Of a stretch of 64,000 nucleotides of DNA, positions 36,301 through 43,785 are shown piece by piece. Numbering within the stretch: position 1 is the stretch's first letter; each line of letters begins with the position of its first letter. Origin of the DNA: Brevibacillus sp. DP1.3A (GTDB lineage Bacteria > Bacillota > Bacilli > Brevibacillales > Brevibacillaceae). Made by a program: the position numbers and the translations under genes. Location: contig NZ_CP085876.1 in assembly GCF_013284245.2 (NCBI RefSeq), positions 3,021,001 to 3,085,000 of the forward strand. Direction: 5' to 3'. The notes beneath the pieces are model-generated. The model saw only the letters and a list, made by a program, of their open reading frames with translations, was not told the origin of the DNA and did no database searches.

Positions 36301-36384
36301 GTTCCCGTGCTTTATTCGATCTTTGAGGGACTTCGTGAAAAGAGATTAGCTCGAAAAAAAGCGCATCGCATTGCTGATTTGTAA
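33343..36384 (+). CDS. RND family efflux permease (SwrC/AcrB-like)
   Basis: This is a 1,013-residue inner-membrane pump of the AcrB superfamily, a little shorter than Gram-negative members. It has one N-terminal membrane segment, a large extracellular loop (about 35-330), five or six segments, then a second repeat with the same plan. The segment SIGLIVDAAIVVLES corresponds to the proton-relay region. It keeps one acidic residue of the usual Asp pair (VDD becomes VDA), as in heavy-metal-type RND pumps. In Bacillus subtilis the related SwrC protects the cell from its own surfactin. With its adaptor directly upstream and both following the lipopeptide synthetases, self-resistance or export is the likely job. 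Confidence 0.9.
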   Translation: MDKVILFLLKRKVILYLCTFLIVLTGIGALFSFNVELVPKTNLPWIEVNISGGALPPEEMVEKVTKKIEQELKSVAGIKSFSSKTGTGFSGISILAEDGEGEKVKQETQNIVNRLRNDFPKVVDTVTVTQTNLGDEDLIDYAMVGADTQTMLTLLKTTIKDRIESVPGVKEVVVSEDGFENKVAITFRPERLTAYRTTAADVVGQLQGANWKKAVGILENPGFDTVVMIDNSLKNVEEFKAILIKTPKGKVALEQLATVSDLRGSVKDAISMTEGNLFVQISVKRAAGSDLITTQKKVEEVVRQINDEAGGNYELRVMFESVSFIKKAITNLSRDVVIGGILAILVLWVFLRNWRVTMVIATTLPLSILMTFIALKAAGYNIDMVVLISLSLSIGLIVDAAIVVLESIYHLREKGMQLKQAIVQGSKEVIAPVFASQLTLIIVFLPLVVADFEQWLKPILHTIAFTVTSTILASTIAAFLFVPIFSERFLQHDKQLQTRSEKGKNRVASLFQRLLLLTLRHRILTLLVALAVFVGALSLFPLIKIGNGLNANENQIFATLTMPDGTSLEQARTAAVEAEKALRELSDVNQVFFTAKKETVELNITLVTKSQRTQEKEEFMQEVNGRLNAIDGVEQTSMTFGFSGKSAPIELQVAGEDLEVSRSISTKVEEMLGSIPGVVNIRNDFERGKEKVTLTPNQEALSQLQVDSESLDSQISVLLGEQPLSTISQNGIETSIVARFPETWVTHPDQLQQIMIRTGTGSQVPLHELVDFHFSKSPITIKHEKGEQIITVSAELLGTDIGTAGRQINEKLGTVELPAGYKIEIAGDLKEQNNTFTQGIIVLVAVVSLIYVIMVAQFGRLSQPFIIMLSLPMALVGVILGFVVTQRTFGEMAMIGLVMLVGIVVSNAILLIDRINLLRSRGMGLEEAIVQGTRDRVRPVIMTKLTAILGMLPMGLAVAEGAELEAPLATGVIAGLIFHTLVTLVLVPVLYSIFEGLREKRLARKKAHRIADL

Positions 36385-36395
36385 AAAGGGAAACG

Positions 36396-36427
36396 GGGCA
36401 CAGCGCTGTTGAACCAGCGTTGTGCCC
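36396..36427 (+). terminator. Strong hairpin after the RND operon
   Basis: GGGCACAGCGCTG pairs with CAGCGTTGTGCCC with a single G-T pair and a six-base loop. The T run normal for an intrinsic terminator is missing, so termination may be partial. Confidence 0.5.
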
Positions 36428-36502
36428 TCCAACAACTCCAAAGAGCGAATAACTTTTACGACAGGTGGTCTGTCAAGGGTTCAACACAAAGGAGGAGCAA
36501 TC

Positions 36503-36770
36503 ATGAGCAAAAAGTAGGCATTATTGGCTGCGGTTCCATTGCAAACGAACGGCATACGCCGGAGTATCACCAGCATCCAAATGTCGAGCTTTTCCTTGTG
36601 TATGACCCTAATCCAGATCGTGCGCAGGAGCTGGTTGCAAAGTATGGCTACGCATCTTATCCTTTAAAACAAGCTTCGGACATAAAGGGCCTGCCCTTTT
36701 GATTATCGAAGCGGCCATGGAGTCCGCTGAAACGGAAAAAACGATTTCTTCACAACAAAATATTGGATGA
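36503..36770 (+). pseudogene. Remnant of a Gfo/Idh/MocA family dehydrogenase
   Basis: A perfect ribosome site (AAAGGAGGAGC) and ATG at 36503 are followed after four codons by TAG. Skipping one base restores the NAD-binding Rossmann start of the family (KVGIIGCGSIANERHTPEY, then NVELFLVYDPNPDRAQELVAKYG). After about 55 residues the homology stops near 36665. A C-terminal piece then appears in another frame (IIEAAMESAETEKTI), which looks like the last helix of the same family, ending at the TGA at 36768. About 250-300 internal codons are missing. The gene is therefore broken by an early frameshift and an internal deletion. Confidence 0.7.
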
Positions 36771-36811
36771 TTGCCTTGTTGCTTGGTCACACTAAGGTGG
36801 GAGGTGTAACC

Positions 36812-37015
36812 ATGGAACGAACCATTCAGGTCAATGGTGAGGATTATCATTTCGAGTCAACGTATGATGGGGATTCACAGTATAATGTACAAGTGCGATG
36901 CGGCAAGAAAGTGGTATCGAGTTTCAAAATCTCGGCCGGATCGGAAAGTGAAGTGTTTGAGGCTGCTCGTGCTCATTTAAGTGCGGACAAGGAATTGGGC
37001 AATCTAAATGGATAG
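36812..37015 (+). CDS. small hypothetical protein (67 aa)
   Basis: The ATG at 36812 has GTGGGAGGTG eight bases upstream. The product is a small soluble protein with an N-terminal beta pattern (TIQVNGEDYHFESTYDG) and a C-terminal helix (SEVFEAARAHLSAD). I do not recognise the family. A short terminator-like hairpin follows. Good ribosome site and compact layout support a real gene. Confidence 0.65.
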   Translation: MERTIQVNGEDYHFESTYDGDSQYNVQVRCGKKVVSSFKISAGSESEVFEAARAHLSADKELGNLNG

Positions 37016-37030
37016 AGAATGGTCTCGGAA

Positions 37031-37062
37031 CGCAGCTTGCGAATGCAGGGCTGCGGTTTTTT
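37031..37062 (+). terminator. Terminator after the 67-residue ORF
   Basis: A short CGCAGC / GCTGCG stem is followed by six T. Confidence 0.6.
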
Positions 37063-37094
37063 CTTGCGTAAAAGGAAATCTCATGATAAGGTTA

Positions 37095-37116
37095 TTTTGT
37101 TTCCGCGGAAACAAAA
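37095..37116 (+). promoter_or_regulatory. Perfect 22-bp palindrome, candidate MarR operator
   Basis: The half-site TTTTGTTTCCG is repeated as its exact reverse complement without a spacer. It ends 29 bases before the start of the marR-family gene. A related copy precedes the transporter gene at 37656-37675. Confidence 0.65.
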
Positions 37117-37145
37117 ATCGAAATAGATGAGGAGCTGATGCTGCA

Positions 37146-37613
37146 TTGGACCCTAAAAAGAAGCTTTGGAATCGATGGATCACCTTTCTACATAAACAGG
37201 AGGAGCGCAGCAAGCTACGTGAAGAAATGCTATTGCGCCAGATCAAAATCAGCGTACCTGATTACGATAAAGTTGGAAGGTTATCCGTAACAGAGCTCCA
37301 CGTCCTTCAAGAGGTAGGGGGGAAAGGTCGAGTCAATGTTACGACAATTGCACAGCATATTGGAGTAACAAAGAGTGCGATATCCAAAATAACAGTTAAA
37401 CTTTTGAAAAAAGGATTACTCGAGCGCTATCAGCTCGAAGACAATCAGAAGGAAGTTTTTTTTCGTCTGACATCAGTAGGAGAAATGGTAAACGACATTC
37501 ACGAACACTACCATCAACGACTGGAGATGGACATGTACCGATTCTTGGATAGGTATAATCCTGCTGAATTGGCATTTTTGGAAGAGGTCATAAGAGAAGC
37601 AACAGAAGATTAG
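37146..37613 (+). CDS. MarR family transcriptional regulator
   Basis: This is a 155-residue winged-helix regulator. The DNA-binding core is around residues 45-105: helix-turn-helix VTTIAQHIGVTKSAISKITVKLLKKGLL, then the wing ERYQLEDNQKEVFFRLTSVG. Helices on both sides would form the dimer interface. The TTG start follows GAGGAG by about 11 bases. The palindrome just upstream suggests that it represses itself. The transporter gene downstream carries a similar site, so it is the probable regulator of that drug exporter, relieved by a ligand that is not known. Confidence 0.88.
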   Translation: MDPKKKLWNRWITFLHKQEERSKLREEMLLRQIKISVPDYDKVGRLSVTELHVLQEVGGKGRVNVTTIAQHIGVTKSAISKITVKLLKKGLLERYQLEDNQKEVFFRLTSVGEMVNDIHEHYHQRLEMDMYRFLDRYNPAELAFLEEVIREATED

Positions 37614-37655
37614 GAGAAACATACAATTTGGTGTTCATTAATTTTTTTTGTAAAA

Positions 37656-37675
37656 ATTGTTTCCAAGGACACAAT
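37656..37675 (+). promoter_or_regulatory. Candidate MarR operator of the transporter gene
   Basis: ATTGTTTCC-AA-GGACACAAT is an inverted repeat with eight of nine positions matching. It shares the half-site TTGTTTCC with the palindrome at 37095-37116. It lies in the promoter region of the MFS gene, 27 bases before the ATG. Confidence 0.6.
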
Positions 37676-37701
37676 AATAACTAGATAAGAGGAGAGCAAC
37701 C

Positions 37702-38886
37702 ATGAGTCCAAAAAAAGTACTGTACCTACTTGGGGTAACGCTTATGTTAGGTATGTTCGCGCAAAATTTGTTCATGCCTATTTTACCAGCCATGCAAAAA
37801 GAGTTTCAGACGAGTGCAACGATGATTAACTGGACCGTTTCCATCTTTACCGTCATGCTCGCGATTATGCAAATCATCTACGGACCATTTATCGATCGGT
37901 TCGGCCGAAAACGTGTCATGATACCTGCCCTGATCCTATATACGATCGCGTCAATCGGATGCTATCTGGTCGATTCTATTTATGGGCTACTATTTTTCCG
38001 GGCTTTACAAGGGGCGGGGTTTGCTGCCATTCCGATCGTAGCCGCTACGATCATTGGAGACTTATTTACAGGAATTCAACGTGCATCTGCGATGGGTACT
38101 TATCAGATGCTGCTTGCGCTCAGTCCGGCACTTGGTCCACTTTTAGGTGGCTGGATTGGCGGCATCGGCGGTCATTCTGCGGTCTTTTTGTTTTTGGCGA
38201 TCTGCGCAGTCTTTCTCGTCGGCATAAATGCAACACTGTTACCCGAAACAAAAAAGAATCAAGCTACTTCATCAGGCGGTTTTACACTACGGTCTTTCCG
38301 TAATATTTTGCTCCACCCGGTCGGTGCATCTGTCATTTTGATCGGTTTTAGCCAAATGTACGCCTATTATTGCTTTTTGCTGTTTCTCCCTGTTCAATTG
38401 ACGAACCAATACGCAGTCTCCGTTGAAATCATCGGATTGGTTTTCTTGCTCGTGTCAGTCGTCTTTATTATCAGTAGCAAGCTGTCTGCTGTATTGCAAA
38501 ATCGATGGGGGACACGTAAAACATTACTGGTGACGACCGGCTCAAATGCTTTGGCGATGTTTCTTTTTATGACTGCGGCTGATGTTTCTTTTCTCCTACT
38601 TGTGATAACAAGTACGCTGTTTGCCTTAACCTTAGGTGTAGGTATGCCTGCACATACGATTTTGCTATCCGAAGTATTTGAAGCAGAGCGTGCAACATCC
38701 ATTGGTGTGTACAATTTCATTCGCTATACGGGGATGGCTGCAGGTCCGGTTGTAGGTGCGATGCTGTTGGAATGGGGAGGGGTCTGGCTTGAATTTGGTA
38801 TGGCCGGTATCCTCATTGCTTTGGCGACCTTATTCGCACGTCAAAAGGTGAAAAGAACCGTAGCGAACATTCAAGTGGAGCTCTAA
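37702..38886 (+). CDS. MFS drug transporter, Bcr/CflA-like
   Basis: This is a 394-residue, 12-segment major facilitator. Residues 60-75 carry the motif-A loop (GPFIDRFGRKRVM), and motif C-like glycines lie in segment 5 (LALSPALGPLLGGWIGGIGG), the mark of drug:proton antiporters of the DHA1 group. The N-terminus (NLFMPILPAMQKEFQTS) matches Bcr/CflA-type proteins. The start is ATG with GAGGAGAG upstream. It lies 88 bases after the marR-family gene, with a related operator between them. Substrate unknown. Confidence 0.88.
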   Translation: MSPKKVLYLLGVTLMLGMFAQNLFMPILPAMQKEFQTSATMINWTVSIFTVMLAIMQIIYGPFIDRFGRKRVMIPALILYTIASIGCYLVDSIYGLLFFRALQGAGFAAIPIVAATIIGDLFTGIQRASAMGTYQMLLALSPALGPLLGGWIGGIGGHSAVFLFLAICAVFLVGINATLLPETKKNQATSSGGFTLRSFRNILLHPVGASVILIGFSQMYAYYCFLLFLPVQLTNQYAVSVEIIGLVFLLVSVVFIISSKLSAVLQNRWGTRKTLLVTTGSNALAMFLFMTAADVSFLLLVITSTLFALTLGVGMPAHTILLSEVFEAERATSIGVYNFIRYTGMAAGPVVGAMLLEWGGVWLEFGMAGILIALATLFARQKVKRTVANIQVEL

Positions 38887-38965
38887 TGTTCGGACAGACT
38901 TTTCATGTTCGGCTAAATATGCTACAACAGGGATGAAACAATGGAGCGGGAGGAGCAATCAAAAG

Positions 38966-41368
38966 ATGCAGCATCAAGAAGAACGGGACCCGAGGGTACT
39001 GATTGCAGGTTTTAGCGAAAATCCATCTAGCATCCAGTCACTATCCGAAGGCGAATGCCTAACATTCCTGCAAATGCTCGAACAGCATCGTCAAGAACAT
39101 CCAGGCGAAGAGCTTGATTTGATGGAAGCGATGGTGTTGACGCGGATGTCTGCTTTGCGGATGCACAAAACAGGAGGCCATATGCTTGCAGCTGAATGGG
39201 TAGATCGTACGCTTCAACTAGCCCCTGATTATCGCTACGCTGGAGAAGTTAAGCTGGAGCTGTACTTTTTACAGTTGCGATCCCATGCCTTTCTCACTGA
39301 ATTCAAGTCCGTGCGTGAAACGGATAACGTCGTCATGCGCAGGAGAACAGTTGAGGTGCTGGAAGAGCAAGCAACCAATGAGTTGGCTGAAATCACGAAG
39401 TGGCGCTCTCTTGCGGAGGAGACACTACAAGCAGCGCAAAAGTGGAACGATTCGGAGGCGGAAGCTACGGCTGCTGGCCTCGTGCTGTTATACACGGAAC
39501 GACAACATTTATTAGTACAATTGCAAGAACGTGTTCAAGCGTATGGAGCGTCTTTATCCGGGGTCTTTTACTCCAGTGAAATGCTCGTCCAATTGCAAGA
39601 GACGATCCGCGCTTTAACTAACCAGCAAGAACAGAAAGAAAAGCTCCTGCCACAAAGACGTGAAGTCGTAGAAGATAGTGATCAATTACCACAGCAGGAA
39701 CTGACCGCCTTAGAGCAATTGGAGCGTTTGATTGGCTTGGACGAGATCAAACATCGGGTTCGTCAGCTGGCGCAATTTCTACAATATCGCCAGCTGCGCG
39801 AAGAAAAGGGCTGGCATATGAAAGACCAGCTCCCTCTTCATCTCGTGCTGATGGGGAACCCAGGAACGGGGAAGACGACATTGGCTCGCTTGATCGCCAA
39901 GCTGTATCAGGAGCTCGGGTTGTTGGCAAAAGGACAGCTCATCGAGGTGGATCGTTCTCAGTTGGTCGGCGCTTATGTGGGACAGACAGAGCAGCGCGTC
40001 ATGGAAGCGATTAAGCAGGCAGACGGTGGAGTCCTATTTATCGATGAAGCATACAGCTTGAAGCGCCCAGATAGCTCCGGTAGTGATTACGGGCAAGTGG
40101 CGATTGACACGCTTGTATCCGCTATGACGAGCGGTGAGTATGCAGGACGCTTCGTGGTGATGCTGGCGGGCTATCCAGAAGAAATGCGTCATTTTTTGTA
40201 CGCCAACCCTGGGCTGAATAGCCGTTTTCCAGAGACGGGCCACTTTTTACTGCCGGACTATCAGGCGGACGAACTGGTGCATATCGCAGAAGAAGTAGCC
40301 GTACGGAACGATTTTACTCTGACAGAGGCGGCAAAAATGACGCTGCGCCAGCGTATTGAAAAAGCGCAAGTAGACGAGACGTTTGGCAATGCACGGGCAG
40401 TCACAAATATCGTGCTCGATGCGATTTTTGCCAAAGGGCGCGAGACAGACGGTAAGGAATTGAAATGGGATGACTTTACGATTCTAAAACCCGAGGATGT
40501 CCGTGGCTTCGATCCGCCGCAAAAAGAAAGGAATGCGGAAGCTCGACTGCAAGCGTTGATTGGTCTTGCTCAAGTGAAGACGGAGCTGAAAAAAATCGCG
40601 GCGTATGTGTCCGTTCAGCAAGAACGCGCAGCAAGAGGCCTGCCGAAAAGTCCGATTGAGCTACATGCCGTCTTTACTGGAAATCCAGGCACGGGGAAGA
40701 CGACGGTTGCCCAGCTGTATGCGCAGATTTTGCAAGAAATCGGCTATTTGAAACGCGGTCATCTTGTTACGGCCAGTAGAGCCGACTTGGTCGCGGGGTA
40801 TGTTGGTCAGACCGCAGCGCTTACTCGCAGAAAAGTTCGAGAAGCTTTGGGTGGCGTCTTGTTTATCGATGAAGCGTATTCGCTGCTCGGTGGAGGAGAA
40901 CGGGATTTTGGGCAGGAAGCGGTTGACACGCTCGTAGAAGAGATGACCAAACACGAAGAGAATCTGGTCGTGGTCCTCGCAGGCTACCCACTCGAAATGA
41001 ATTCATTATTGATGAGCAATCCCGGACTCTTGTCACGGTTTAAAAAATATATTGCATTCCCCGACTATACGGTGAAGGAACTCGTGCACATTCTTGAACA
41101 GGCTGCATGTGACGTAGGGTATGCCATTGAGAAGAACGTGCTGGAAATGATCGCGCAGTCTTTGGATAAAGCAGTCAGTGATCATCGATTGAATGGCAAC
41201 GGTCGTTTTAGCCATAACCTGTTGCAAGAGGCGATCCAAAACCAGGCCGTGCGACTGATGGATATTCCGAAGCAGGAATGGAATCAGGAAATGCTGATGC
41301 AGTTGGCATGGGCCGATTTTCAACCGCTATTACAGTGGACGGTAGAAGAGGATGGGACAAAAAATTAG
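38966..41368 (+). CDS. tandem AAA+ ATPase, SpoVK/CbbX-like
   Basis: This is an 800-residue protein with a helical N-terminal region (1-240, several coiled-coil-like stretches) and two AAA+ modules of the CbbX/SpoVK type. Module 1 has Walker A GNPGTGKTTLARLIAKL near residue 296 and Walker B GGVLFIDEAYSL. Module 2 has GNPGTGKTTVAQLYAQIL near 571 and a second GGVLFIDEAYSL. Both are followed by the characteristic VVMLAGYPEEM / VVVLAGYPLEM and arginine-finger segments (NPGLNSRF, NPGLLSRF). ATG at 38966 with GGGAGGAG is preferred over 38933. Stage V sporulation protein K is the nearest known relative in Bacilli, so a chaperone-like role is likely; the target is unknown. Confidence 0.85.
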   Translation: MQHQEERDPRVLIAGFSENPSSIQSLSEGECLTFLQMLEQHRQEHPGEELDLMEAMVLTRMSALRMHKTGGHMLAAEWVDRTLQLAPDYRYAGEVKLELYFLQLRSHAFLTEFKSVRETDNVVMRRRTVEVLEEQATNELAEITKWRSLAEETLQAAQKWNDSEAEATAAGLVLLYTERQHLLVQLQERVQAYGASLSGVFYSSEMLVQLQETIRALTNQQEQKEKLLPQRREVVEDSDQLPQQELTALEQLERLIGLDEIKHRVRQLAQFLQYRQLREEKGWHMKDQLPLHLVLMGNPGTGKTTLARLIAKLYQELGLLAKGQLIEVDRSQLVGAYVGQTEQRVMEAIKQADGGVLFIDEAYSLKRPDSSGSDYGQVAIDTLVSAMTSGEYAGRFVVMLAGYPEEMRHFLYANPGLNSRFPETGHFLLPDYQADELVHIAEEVAVRNDFTLTEAAKMTLRQRIEKAQVDETFGNARAVTNIVLDAIFAKGRETDGKELKWDDFTILKPEDVRGFDPPQKERNAEARLQALIGLAQVKTELKKIAAYVSVQQERAARGLPKSPIELHAVFTGNPGTGKTTVAQLYAQILQEIGYLKRGHLVTASRADLVAGYVGQTAALTRRKVREALGGVLFIDEAYSLLGGGERDFGQEAVDTLVEEMTKHEENLVVVLAGYPLEMNSLLMSNPGLLSRFKKYIAFPDYTVKELVHILEQAACDVGYAIEKNVLEMIAQSLDKAVSDHRLNGNGRFSHNLLQEAIQNQAVRLMDIPKQEWNQEMLMQLAWADFQPLLQWTVEEDGTKN

Positions 41369-41378
41369 CTTTTGTCCC
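41354..41378 (+). terminator. Hairpin over the stop codon of the AAA+ gene
   Basis: GGGACAAAA pairs perfectly with TTTTGTCCC and the stop codon TAG sits in the loop. A T run is missing, so it is only a possible terminator. Confidence 0.35.
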
Positions 41379-41400
41379 ATGACTATGCCTTCTTACTCTT

Positions 41401-41427
41401 TTGACAATTCACCCTTTCTCTTATAAT
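41401..41427 (+). promoter_or_regulatory. Consensus-like promoter of the protease gene
   Basis: Exact TTGACA (41401-41406) and exact TATAAT (41422-41427) are present, but only 15 bases apart rather than the usual 17, 45 bases before the protease start. Confidence 0.55.
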
Positions 41428-41471
41428 GGATAGAAATGGTTACATTATGCCATGGGGGAAGGGTGTTTGGT

Positions 41472-43733
41472 TTGCGAAAAAAATGGCAGGCAGCTTTATG
41501 CACGACACTTGTTCTGACACTTTCGTTGGAAGGCATTCCGGCGGATGCCAAGCAAGAGGGAGAGCGTCGGGGCAATATCCAGATCGAAGCGGATAAGGGT
41601 CTTGCACTGGACAAGCTTACGTCGAAAAAGAGAGAGTCTGAGCTCGTCGTTATTCAGTTATCCGGTCCTGTTCGTGAGGAGTGGAAAGAAGAACTAGAAG
41701 ATATCGGCGTCACGCTTGGTGATTACATACCGGATTATGCATTCATCGCGAAAATTGAGGATGAACAGGTAAGAAGGGAAGTCGAGGAGCTGTCCTTTGT
41801 CGAAGATGTTATGGCGTTTACACCGAAGTCCAAGGTATCGTCCGAGCTTCGCTTTTCAGGAGGCAACAGAGACCGGGTCGAGGTTGCCGTCATCGGTTTC
41901 AATCAACGAGTGGACATGTATCGAGCGATGACGGAAATGACAGAGGATCAAGATATACGAGACATTCAAACGCCGGAAGATGCTCCGCATATATCAATCG
42001 CCAAGATGGATCAGGAAACGATTGAACAAGTGATCGAATCAGATGATGTCATTGCTGTTGTCCCCGTGCCAGAAAACAAGCTGCGCAATGATGTGGCAGC
42101 TACCATCATTCATTCGGACAAGCTGGCCTCGACAGGGTACACGGGAAAGGGACAAATTGTTGGAGTCGCCGATACTGGACTTGATACAGGAAAGCTTCAA
42201 GCGATGCATCCAGATTTTAACGGCCAGATTGAGAAGCTCATTTCACTTGGCCGACCGAATGATGCAAGTGATGTCCACGGTCATGGTACACATGTAGCCG
42301 GTTCTATTGTGGGCACAGGAGAAGCATCAGATGGACAGTATAAAGGAACGGCACCGGGTGCGAAGCTCGTTTTTCATTCCATAGAGACCGCAAAAGGGAA
42401 GCTCAACACGGATGTCGAGACCATATTGCAGGAAGCGTACGAAGAGGGAGCACGGATTCACTCCAATTCATGGGGGACGAATGATAAGGGAGCGTACAGC
42501 CTATCATCGCTTCTGTTTGATCGCTTTTTATGGGAGCATCCAGATATGACGGTGCTTGTTGCGGCTGGGAACGATGGCGAGAAAGGCTATAAAACGATTG
42601 GGAGCCCAGCCACTGCTAAAAACGTCATCGCTGTTGGCGCTACGGAAAATGTTCGGCCCAGCATGGGGAAGAACTCCGATAAAGCGGACGACGTGTGGGT
42701 ATCGAGCAGTCGCGGTTTAACGGACGACGGGCGTTTGAAGCCTGATATTGTCGCGCCTGGTTCAGCGATCTTGTCCACGCGCTCTTCACTGGCACCGAGC
42801 AAAAATTTCTACAAGCGTTTTAATGAACATTACGCATATATGAACGGCACGAGCATGGCTACGCCGATTTTAGCGGGCGGTGTGGCACAAATCCGGGAAT
42901 TTTTGCAAGAAGAAGGGGAAAAAAATCCGAGCGGTGCATTAGTAAAAGCCATGCTGTTAACTAGTGCAGACAACTTGGATGAAGACATGCGAGAGCAAGG
43001 CTTCGGCCGAGCCAATCTGGAGCAGGCGATTGAAACGAACTTCAAGGACGAGAAGGATGGCATTCGCACGCGTGAAAAAGTCACATATAAGGTCAAGGTC
43101 TCGGATGATTCCAAGCCTTTGGCAATTACGCTTGCGTGGACGGATTATCCTGCTGCCATTGTCGCAAAGCGTGCACTCGTCAACGATTTGAATCTGAAGG
43201 TGACAACACCAAGTGGAGAAAAGCTGAACGGCAACGACTTTTTTGAGGCCCCGTACAACGACGAAGTGGACAACCTGAACAACGTTGAACAGGTATGGAT
43301 TACTGAGCCGGAAGAGGGAACCTACACAGTGACGGTCGAAGGCTATAACATTCCGAAAGGACCTCAGCCGTATGCGCTAGCGACAACGGGAAAATGGCAA
43401 AAGGCCGATGATGAGGAAGAGGAAAAGCCACCGGGTGAACAAGAACCTTTCCGAACAGGAAAGCTGGCGAAAAAGCAGAAATACATGGATTATTTAATTC
43501 GCGTCAATGAGCCTGGGGATTTGGAATTGTCCGTAGACTGGAATGAGGATGCAGATGTCGATTTGTACGTGTATAACAGTCGTTCAAAAGAGCTTGCTTC
43601 TGCCGCAACCTCTGACAGTCCTGAACGACTAACGGTGAATATCGAACAAACCGGTTTGTACAAAATCCGTGTTGCGTTAACGGAAGGCAAAGAAGCGAAG
43701 TATCGCTTGTATATGAATAAGCCAGGAAAATAA
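41472..43733 (+). CDS. secreted subtilisin-like serine protease (S8) with C-terminal PPC-type domain
   Basis: This is a 753-residue exported peptidase. TTG at 41472, preceded by GGGGGAAGGGTG, gives a clean signal peptide (LRKKWQAALCTTLVLTLSL, cleavage near ADAKQ). A prodomain of about 190 residues precedes the catalytic domain, whose triad is Asp234 (VADTGLDT), His271 (HGTHVAG) and Ser461 (NGTSMATP). A beta-sandwich follows (about 515-630), then an Asp/Glu-rich linker and a C-terminal PPC-like domain (YLIRVNEPGDLELSVDWNED). The layout resembles the oxidatively stable KP-43 group of alkaline proteases. It is expected to mature outside the cell and degrade protein for nutrition. Its own promoter and terminator suggest independent expression. 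Confidence 0.92.
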   Translation: MRKKWQAALCTTLVLTLSLEGIPADAKQEGERRGNIQIEADKGLALDKLTSKKRESELVVIQLSGPVREEWKEELEDIGVTLGDYIPDYAFIAKIEDEQVRREVEELSFVEDVMAFTPKSKVSSELRFSGGNRDRVEVAVIGFNQRVDMYRAMTEMTEDQDIRDIQTPEDAPHISIAKMDQETIEQVIESDDVIAVVPVPENKLRNDVAATIIHSDKLASTGYTGKGQIVGVADTGLDTGKLQAMHPDFNGQIEKLISLGRPNDASDVHGHGTHVAGSIVGTGEASDGQYKGTAPGAKLVFHSIETAKGKLNTDVETILQEAYEEGARIHSNSWGTNDKGAYSLSSLLFDRFLWEHPDMTVLVAAGNDGEKGYKTIGSPATAKNVIAVGATENVRPSMGKNSDKADDVWVSSSRGLTDDGRLKPDIVAPGSAILSTRSSLAPSKNFYKRFNEHYAYMNGTSMATPILAGGVAQIREFLQEEGEKNPSGALVKAMLLTSADNLDEDMREQGFGRANLEQAIETNFKDEKDGIRTREKVTYKVKVSDDSKPLAITLAWTDYPAAIVAKRALVNDLNLKVTTPSGEKLNGNDFFEAPYNDEVDNLNNVEQVWITEPEEGTYTVTVEGYNIPKGPQPYALATTGKWQKADDEEEEKPPGEQEPFRTGKLAKKQKYMDYLIRVNEPGDLELSVDWNEDADVDLYVYNSRSKELASAATSDSPERLTVNIEQTGLYKIRVALTEGKEAKYRLYMNKPGK

Positions 43734-43736
43734 ATC

Positions 43737-43785
43737 AAAGACACAACCTCCGTCTTCTAAACAGATGAAAGGTTGTGTCTTTTTT
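43737..43785 (+). terminator. Terminator between convergent protease and pucR genes
   Basis: AAAGACACAACCT pairs perfectly with AGGTTGTGTCTTT, followed by T. The T run overlaps the end of the minus-strand gene. Confidence 0.85.
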
